A stretch of DNA of 64,000 nucleotides from Lineus longissimus. Lineage: Eukaryota > Nemertea > Pilidiophora > Heteronemertea > Lineidae. The number at the start of each line of letters is the position of its first letter. Position 1 is the stretch's first letter. Of the stretch, positions 60,901 to 64,000 are shown piece by piece. The notes beneath the pieces are model-generated. The model was not told where the DNA came from. It saw only the letters and a list, made by a program, of their open reading frames with translations, and ran no database searches. The stretch lies in the NCBI RefSeq assembly GCF_910592395.1, contig NC_088319.1, positions 312,001-376,000 of the forward strand. The letters run 5' to 3'. A program made the position numbers and the translations under genes.

Positions 60901-61263
60901 AGATTCCGTTGTGCTTATCATAATATCAATTTGTGCCATATTTGTCATTTGAGGGCAGCCAGAATGTAAGTGGTAAGTGGTAAGTGGTAAGCCCACTTTA
61001 ACCAATGATTAATTCCTCGTTTCAGGCTGGCCTTAGAAAATCAACGAATCCAATCTCGCGACCCCGAAGAAAAGAAACGTCTAATCACGGAATACAACGA
61101 CCTTGACGAGAAGATCAAGGTGATCGAGGTGGAGCTTGCCGCCATGGTGGAAGAGCACCGAGCGCTCTCGAGTGCCGTCACCAAACACTTTCAGTCGCAA
61201 GGCCTTATGGGAAGGAAACTGAGCGCCATTAGCATTGAGAGTTTCATGATGACGGGTAAATAG
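44820..61263 (+). CDS. AFAP1-like: Actin filament-associated protein (AFAP1/AFAP1L family), 16 exons plus candidate exon 1
   Basis: The exons listed separately join with GT-AG borders and matching phases. With the candidate exon 1 they give about 1633 residues. Order: N-terminal LD-rich helix (VLPGLDVYLRF, aligning with LTELDDFLKIL of AFAP1L2), proline-rich SH3-ligand region, SSYESYDE-like motif (TSYESYDD), PH1 (about 577-660), Ser-rich linker, PH2 (about 844-940) ending GRWLAVLIKET as in AFAP GxWxxxLLxE, a long acidic tyrosine-rich region, and a C-terminal coiled coil. In vertebrates AFAP1 binds and cross-links actin filaments and links Src and PKC to them, acting in the cytoplasm at stress fibres and adhesions. 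Vertebrate members are about 730-820 residues; this one is about double through exons 2 and 14. Invertebrates usually have one gene for the three vertebrate paralogues, so the symbol is only a family label. Confidence 0.9.
46033..46052 (+). repeat. Poly-G run (20 G)
   Basis: Homopolymer 35 nt downstream of the exon 2 splice donor. Confidence 0.9.
46423..46700 (+). repeat. Tandem duplication, about 157-bp spacing
   Basis: The block beginning GATAAACCTGGCTGTCATCT and ending CAGAGGAGGCAGT occurs twice, with about 95% identity by eye. Confidence 0.85.
47815..47900 (+). mobile_element. tRNA-derived SINE head
   Basis: An A-box-like GGGGTAGTGG (about 47828) and a B-box-like GGTTCGCATGCC (about 47873) lie about 45 bases apart, in a tRNA-like context. 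Confidence 0.6.
48715..48895 (-). mobile_element. tRNA-like SINE fragments, minus strand
   Basis: Two minus-strand B-box-like sequences occur: GGGTTTGATTCCC (48747-48735) and GGGTTCAACTACC (about 48860-48848). The second leads into the 25-bp minisatellite. Confidence 0.5.
48897..49150. repeat. Minisatellite, 25-bp unit, about 10 copies
   Basis: CTCTGCTACCACTACCCGGC-AGTAT repeats with single-base variants. On the minus strand each unit contains GGGTAGTGG, an A-box-like core. Because 25 is not a multiple of 3, all three frames are read in turn, which explains the long open frames. Confidence 0.92.
50579..50702 (+). CDS. AFAP1-like: AFAP-like exon 3
   Basis: 124 nt, phase 1 to 2. Encodes ALGLLTQREAETEEEFVAWQ, then RSNIVEEEEEGDYDTIDK. 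DYDTI is an SH2-ligand-like tyrosine motif. Acceptor GTTTTCCAG; donor GTAAGT. Confidence 0.85.
50849..50919 (+). CDS. AFAP1-like: AFAP-like exon 4 (short form)
   Basis: 71 nt, phase 2 to 1. Encodes SDGEEGSKSAEKKKKKIRE-TELLG. The donor is GTATGA. The same frame stays open beyond it to a second donor at 50984 (GTTAAG), giving a 135-nt long form. Confidence 0.75.
50920..50983 (+). other. Possible exon 4 extension (alternative 5' splice site)
   Basis: The open frame reads MIKRKFYGKRMNSRESLRES and ends at AGTAG/GTTAAGT in phase 2. It is basic and Ser-rich like a genuine coding segment. Joined to exon 5 it would make an immediate stop; joined to exons 6, 7 or 8 it stays in frame. Confidence 0.3.
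51638..51782 (+). CDS. AFAP1-like: AFAP-like exon 5: SYESYD motif
   Basis: 145 nt, phase 1 to 2. Encodes DESDATSYESYDDMGDHQEV and further Ser/Asn-rich residues. The SYESYD block matches the SSYESYDE segment conserved before PH1 in AFAP1 and AFAP1L2. Acceptor ACCCTGCAG; donor GTACGT. Confidence 0.9.
51783..52678 (+). other. AFAP-like intron 5
   Basis: About 0.9 kb. Nothing beyond unique non-coding sequence was noticed. Confidence 0.6.
52679..52720 (+). CDS. AFAP1-like: AFAP-like exon 6 (42-nt cassette)
   Basis: Phase 2-2; encodes SSKTSEQLALSLQR. Acceptor TTTTTTTGTTAG; donor GTAAGG. It is short and in frame, so probably alternatively spliced. With only splice signals and phase as support, it could be optional or spurious. 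Confidence 0.6.
52721..53458 (+). other. AFAP-like intron 6
   Basis: A 58-bp tandem duplication starts at 53294 (CCCGGTATACTAGATATTCC repeated at 53353). Otherwise unremarkable. Confidence 0.6.
53459..53503 (+). CDS. AFAP1-like: AFAP-like exon 7 (45-nt cassette)
   Basis: Phase 2-2; encodes YAKEEIDDQAMTLPR. Acceptor TTGATCCCAG; donor GTAGGA. It is another in-frame small exon, with the same level of support as exon 6. Confidence 0.6.
53504..55087 (+). other. AFAP-like intron 7
   Basis: 1.6 kb. It holds the AP-1-site minisatellite at 54613-54740. No further exon was recognised. Confidence 0.65.
54613..54740 (+). repeat. Minisatellite, 20-bp unit, 6 copies, each with TGAGTCA
   Basis: CATGGAGTCTGATGAGTCAG repeats every 20 bp. 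TGAGTCA, the AP-1/TRE consensus, lies at 54626, 54646, 54666, 54686, 54706 and 54726. Confidence 0.93.
55088..55197 (+). CDS. AFAP1-like: AFAP-like exon 8: start of PH1
   Basis: 110 nt, phase 2 to 1. Encodes a basic stretch FRSFRKSKRKANKGSLDN, then GELQYKG, the first strand of PH1. Acceptor CTATCTTTCAG; donor GTAGAT. Confidence 0.85.
55496..55614 (-). mobile_element. Small pogo-like MITE (119 bp) abutting the PH1 exon
   Basis: The right end is ATTCCACTG/TA (55614). The left end is TA/CTGTAGAGCCTCTCC (55496). Internal TTGGTTGTTTCCATTCAATT (minus strand) matches the copies at 18051 and 18447. It ends 27 bases before exon 9. Confidence 0.65.
55642..55871 (+). CDS. AFAP1-like: AFAP-like exon 9: PH1 body
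   Basis: 230 nt, phase 1 to 0. Begins KYQWTRRFCIVTSDEFLCFK and ends SKDRADMWIE. The W-T-R-R-F-C strand and the terminal-helix Trp are the PH-fold landmarks and align with AFAP1 PH1 (GQWTKLLCVI, EQAEQWLK). PH1 of AFAP1 binds PKC and lipids in vertebrates. Donor GTAAGT. Confidence 0.93.
56086..56190 (+). CDS. AFAP1-like: AFAP-like exon 10: Ser-rich linker
   Basis: 105 nt, phase 0-0. Encodes QFNSIGRNLEKNRMSADSLD and a short Ser/Thr tail. Acceptor ACAATTTCAG; donor GTATGC. Confidence 0.8.
56385..56523 (+). CDS. AFAP1-like: AFAP-like exon 11: Ser-rich linker
   Basis: 139 nt, phase 0 to 1. Encodes MNSHNSLSNISQTSSTSDSA and SMSGSQYSVTSMIVGSKG. A disordered stretch rich in phosphorylatable residues. 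Acceptor TCTCTTCCAG; donor GTATGT. Confidence 0.82.
56774..57085 (+). CDS. AFAP1-like: AFAP-like exon 12: basic linker before PH2
   Basis: 312 nt, phase 1 to 1. Contains TTPSPLRKQTKRPLSTPSS and FGSWGKKKTKKST, the equivalent of the K-rich SLGKKK segment before PH2 in AFAP1, and ends NFEVYEGSSYDVSVSG. Acceptor CATCTTACAG; donor GTACGC. Confidence 0.88.
57400..57623 (+). CDS. AFAP1-like: AFAP-like exon 13: PH2 body
   Basis: 224 nt, phase 1 to 0. Encodes GYMNVKSQLSSHSPDWTRKY, CRIKNGFFECYKD and PLVGCEIL, aligning with AFAP1 PH2 ([28 protein letters not shown]). Acceptor CTTTCCAG; donor GTATGT. Two copies of an about 55-bp CATGACCTTGACCTCTGTTT-type repeat lie just upstream (57280-57390). Confidence 0.93.
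57903..59616 (+). CDS. AFAP1-like: AFAP-like exon 14: PH2 end and long acidic tyrosine-rich region
   Basis: 1714 nt (571 residues, phase 0 to 1). It opens PGNTLDQGRWLAVLIKETTC, the PH2 C-terminal helix. A long Ser/Asp/Glu-rich region follows, absent in this length from vertebrate AFAPs. Near the end are HEYDDIDEK, NVYDEIDKEN, HDYADVEDK and HDYDPIEFK. HDYADV corresponds to the HYDYIDV of AFAP1. The donor is GTGAGT at 59617; the frame runs on 22 codons past it to a stop at 59682-59684. Confidence 0.9.
59927..60055 (+). CDS. AFAP1-like: AFAP-like exon 15: duplicated acidic 11-mer
   Basis: 129 nt, phase 1 to 1. Contains EEYEDHEEESV followed by EEYEAHEEESI, a 33-nt internal duplication. Acceptor TCTTGATAAG (weak pyrimidine tract); donor GTGAGT. 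Confidence 0.75.
60444..60504 (+). CDS. AFAP1-like: AFAP-like exon 16: coiled-coil start
   Basis: 61 nt, phase 1 to 2. Encodes ALHAEVRVKKREWAQFKKLR. Acceptor TTTTTTTCAG; donor GTAGGT. The donor and flanking intron are copied in tandem downstream. Reading through the donor gives a stop codon at once. Confidence 0.8.
60497..60902 (+). repeat. Tandem repeat, 79/83-bp units, 5 copies, each with the exon 16 splice donor
   Basis: AACTTAG/GTAGGTGAAG recurs with GT at 60505, 60584, 60667, 60750 and 60829. Units differ mainly by a 4-base insertion (GAAGAAGGG against GAAGGG; GCACATC against GTCATC). Confidence 0.93.
60966..60991 (+). repeat. 7-bp tandem repeat of GTAAGTG, 4 copies
   Basis: GTAAG(T) starts at 60966, 60973, 60980 and 60987, close to the 3' end of intron 16. 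Confidence 0.9.
61026..61263 (+). CDS. AFAP1-like: AFAP-like exon 17: coiled coil and stop
   Basis: 238 nt, starting in phase 2. Encodes LALENQRIQSRDPEEKKRLI, DLDEKIKVIEVELAAMVEEH and a tail GRKLSAISIESFMMTGK, then TAG. The heptad pattern matches the C-terminal leucine-zipper-like coiled coil of AFAP proteins (LRNRLAQLRKERKDL). Acceptor TCGTTTCAG. Confidence 0.9.
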
Positions 61264-62459
61264 CACAATTTGATGTTTAGCCGTCTTGTTGAGTTTGATT
61301 CTTACTCGGATAGTTTTCGTTATGAATTTTTTCGACAACCAGGATTTAGTTTTGTGCTGACTAAAAAAGAAAGTGATATTAGTGACTATTTTTGATGATT
61401 TCTTTGTATAAAGTTTATAAGGCCAATTTCAATCATAATTATAGCAGACTTATGCAAACAATGACTCGTACAGTTTTGTACAAGGTAATTTTATATGAAG
61501 ATTATATTTTATGATTGTTGAAAACAGTAAGAAAGTTGTAAAATACCAGATTTTGTAACTGGTTACGCATGTGCTTGAATGATTACTGGAGATAATCAGG
61601 TGTGCGCATGCATTTAAACCGGATATCTAATGTTGAGAACTTATTCCTTCTTCTGCTGATCATGGCGCTGACAGAAAGTCCTCGATGGAATCGTAGGAAG
61701 GACAATATGGCTAGGACGTTCCTAGGGTGTGTATACAGAATGAGGAAATGCATGGTTTGTTTCTCATTGAAACAATCATTACTTGGTTATGGGGTTGAAC
61801 TTCACTTGGAGACTGATATTTTTCCAAAGTTCGTGATCATTTCATAAATTATGCAAATTTTCATCACAAATTTTGAGTTTAGAGATGTTTTATAACGTGA
61901 ATATGTATTTGAATCTTATATTTTTGGGTTTACATGGAAGCTTAGCTTTTGGGAAGAATATTTTATGGGATTTTACCGTTCAAAAATGTTATCATGAAAA
62001 GTGGTGAGTGAAATTGATGTTTTTAATCATGTTTAGGATGACAATTATAGGGGCTAGAAAGAAGGATCAGAGATTTATGCCACCTTGGATTTCAAGATAG
62101 AACTGATGTAACCTCTGATATGGGTTGATATTTCATAAAGGTTTGAGTGTTTGTCCTTTTAGATGTTTTTACTGACGATTTTGATACTAACTTACAGCGA
62201 TGTTCAATCAATGTTTTATAAAGCAGTATTTATGTGTAAAACTTATGCAAATAAGGTTATACTTTGTAGGAATGTTGCCATGGTAATCATTGTCCGAATG
62301 TTGATGTTTGTACTCGAGAAATCGTTTTGACGCCACATGAGCTGACACTCAAATGATGTGGCCTGATATTATAAATGGGCCTTCATGCATCTCACCAAAC
62401 CAAGTGGTGCTTTGAATATGTGTACTCACTTTCCCTTTAACTCTTATGTTCCAATAGGA

Positions 62460-62512
62460 ACACTCTAATGAGGGTACTGGACACTCTAATGAGGGTACTG
62501 GACACTCTAACG
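62460..62512 (+). repeat. 23-bp tandem repeat, about 2.3 copies
   Basis: ACACTCTAATGAGGGTACTG-G repeats in the 3' UTR. Confidence 0.85.
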
Positions 62513-62940
62513 ATCATGTTGAGTTACTGTTTCCCATTTTCCCATTTCGCTGTTTTCGGTGGAAAAGGTCAAATGGAAAAGTACTGCACCAAGTTACTTT
62601 TGTGAAATTACTGCCTGATAGATAAGATAACCTTGACAATCTTTCATTCATCAAAGACAAATATGTCCCAACCTTTGTGTTTTTGTGAGAGTGGACAAAT
62701 GTTCTAAATGTTCAGCAGATTTACATGACTTCATCGCCTTATAATCCGTGATATTTTAATTGTATCCTCCGATAGTATCCCTTTGGATCACTTCGGAAAT
62801 ACACTCACAGAGGAGTGTTTGGGAACGGTATGATGTCTTGCTGTGGGAGAGTGTTTGAGATGGTATTTAGATTTGAAATAAGGTGTTAGAAAATGTGTAT
62901 ATAATTAGATGACAGTATTTTATAGTATGAATATTTTAAT

Positions 62941-63158
62941 GTATTATCCTTGCCACCAGAGGGCTCTGCAGTTTTGGCAAGTGGAGCCCCCTGGTGTTCA
63001 AGAGTTGATTTAATCAGTTTTCTGCTTCATTGTCTGTATTTGTTTGGTAGGACCCCAATTAATGTATTATCCCAGCCACCAGAGGGCTCTACATATTTGA
63101 CAGGTGGAGCCCCCTGGTGTTCGAGAGTTGATTTAATCAGTTTTCTGCTTCAATGTCT
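62941..63158 (+). repeat. 123-bp tandem duplication with inverted CTCF-like motifs
   Basis: Both copies contain CCACCAGAGGGCTC (62953 and 63076) and, inverted, CACCAGGGGGCTCCAC (62981-62996 and 63104-63119). These are arms of a short hairpin. The 3' parts share GAGTTGATTTAATCAGTTTT. Confidence 0.9.
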
Positions 63159-63331
63159 ATCATTTATACCCAGCTTTTATAATCTACGGTCTGATGTATA
63201 TATATTAGCTTCATAGCGCTTCCTAAAGCACGAATTTTTACCAGTCATGATTTTGGTATGAAAAATCAGATATGTATATAATATTATCTTTGATTCCTAC
63301 ATTTATTACATTTATTGAATGAGTATTTTTC

Positions 63332-63337
63332 AATAAA
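63332..63337 (+). promoter_or_regulatory. AFAP1-like: Polyadenylation signal AATAAA (AFAP-like gene)
   Basis: The first canonical hexamer seen after the stop codon on the plus strand, 2.07 kb downstream. Confidence 0.55.
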
Positions 63338-63680
63338 GTTAAAATAATTGAGAAGAGAAAAATCGTTTTATTTGTTCATTTTCGAAAACTTCAAGCTCCA
63401 CTTCTTAATCAAATATTGGTTTCAAGTGTTGTCTCTGACATGCAAGGGGAGGAGCATGCAAATGGTCCCTGTTTGCTGTGATCTGGGCCACCATTTCAAT
63501 GGAGAAGTGATTCAAGTTGTCTTGCTGAGATGAAGCTGTTGCTGGAAGACAATGTCACAACCATTAGGTAAACTCACAGAGTCGTGATGGGAAGTGCTGC
63601 CACCTTTGAGCTGGTGCTGAAACATTCAAAGGACAAAGTCACATCCATGGGGTAACTCATCGAAGACAACCAATCAGTGG

Positions 63681-63794
63681 GTGATATGAATAAAGACTAG
63701 CAAATGCTTTTATCTAAAAATCCATGTACATTTACACTAGGCCTTTCTGTACAAAATTGAAGTAAAAGCATTTGCTAGTCTTTATTCATATCAC
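63681..63794. repeat. Perfect 32-bp-arm inverted repeat (hairpin)
   Basis: GTGATATGAATAAAGACTAG plus 12 more bases (63681-63712) is exactly complementary to 63763-63794, with a 50-base spacer. Both arms carry an AATAAA, one on each strand. Confidence 0.93.
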
Positions 63795-64000
63795 TCAATG
63801 TCTCCAACATTCACAACGCTGAAAAGTGGAAGATGTGCTTGGATCTTTTAGTTCCACGATTACTTCAAAGATGGCTCTTCTGTAGCTTTCTTGCATTTTA
63901 ATGAAGATGTTACATGTGCGTTACAGCACCAAGCTCAAAGAAGGCCCGCTGGTCGCTAAACAAGTAAGGGCCAGGGAATCATTTACAAATAATGTATACA

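Larger units (their letters stand above)
61264..63355 (+). other. AFAP1-like: 3' UTR of the AFAP-like gene
   Basis: About 2.1 kb from the TAG to just beyond an AATAAA at 63332. It contains a 23-bp triplication (62460-62512) and a 123-bp tandem duplication with paired CTCF-like motifs (62941-63158). The 81- and 88-codon frames here appear incidental. Confidence 0.6.

Overview
This is a eukaryotic (metazoan) nuclear genomic window. The evidence is spliced genes with GT-AG introns, AATAAA signals, tRNA-derived SINE fragments, pogo-like MITEs and many minisatellites. Base composition is AT-leaning, and short words such as 'taggcctac' and 'acatgta' recur. Together with the gene families this suggests a marine invertebrate (lophotrochozoan or non-vertebrate deuterostome), but the sequence alone does not fix the phylum. 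No viral, bacterial or CRISPR content was seen.

Two protein-coding genes can be reconstructed exon by exon, with every intron phase agreeing. (1) On the minus strand, 16769 down to 12081, lies an 8-exon TRIM-family E3 ubiquitin ligase of 614 residues: RING, B-box 1, B-box 2, coiled coil, COS-like segment and two fibronectin type III domains. It stops with no SPRY domain. (2) On the plus strand, 44820 to 61263, lies a 16-exon gene of the actin filament-associated protein family (AFAP1/AFAP1L1/AFAP1L2). A short candidate first exon and TATA/CRE promoter sit at about 40455-40597. The protein would be about 1633 residues, roughly twice the size of the vertebrate members, because two large exons encode disordered, proline-rich and tyrosine-motif-rich regions. 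It carries two PH domains, a C-terminal coiled coil, and an about 2.1 kb 3' UTR ending near an AATAAA at 63332.

Layout: 1-11340 has no gene that I can support and holds a 1055-bp pogo-like MITE and several tandem repeats. 11345-16769 is the TRIM gene with its probable 3' UTR. 16770-40450 is gene-poor and repeat-rich, with pogo-like copies, two other inverted-repeat elements, SINE fragments and minisatellites. 40455-63355 is the AFAP-like gene, whose introns hold SINEs, a Pol III A-box-like minisatellite, an AP-1-site minisatellite and an array of duplicated 5' splice sites. 63356-64000 holds a perfect 32-bp-arm hairpin. The two genes are divergently oriented and about 24 kb apart; nothing shows that they work together, though both families act on the cytoskeleton or on ubiquitin signalling.

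I found no wholly new system. The most interesting points are a modular run of phase-2 exons in the AFAP-like gene, tandemly copied splice donors, paired CTCF-like inverted motifs in the 3' UTR, and the double-FN3, SPRY-less TRIM architecture.
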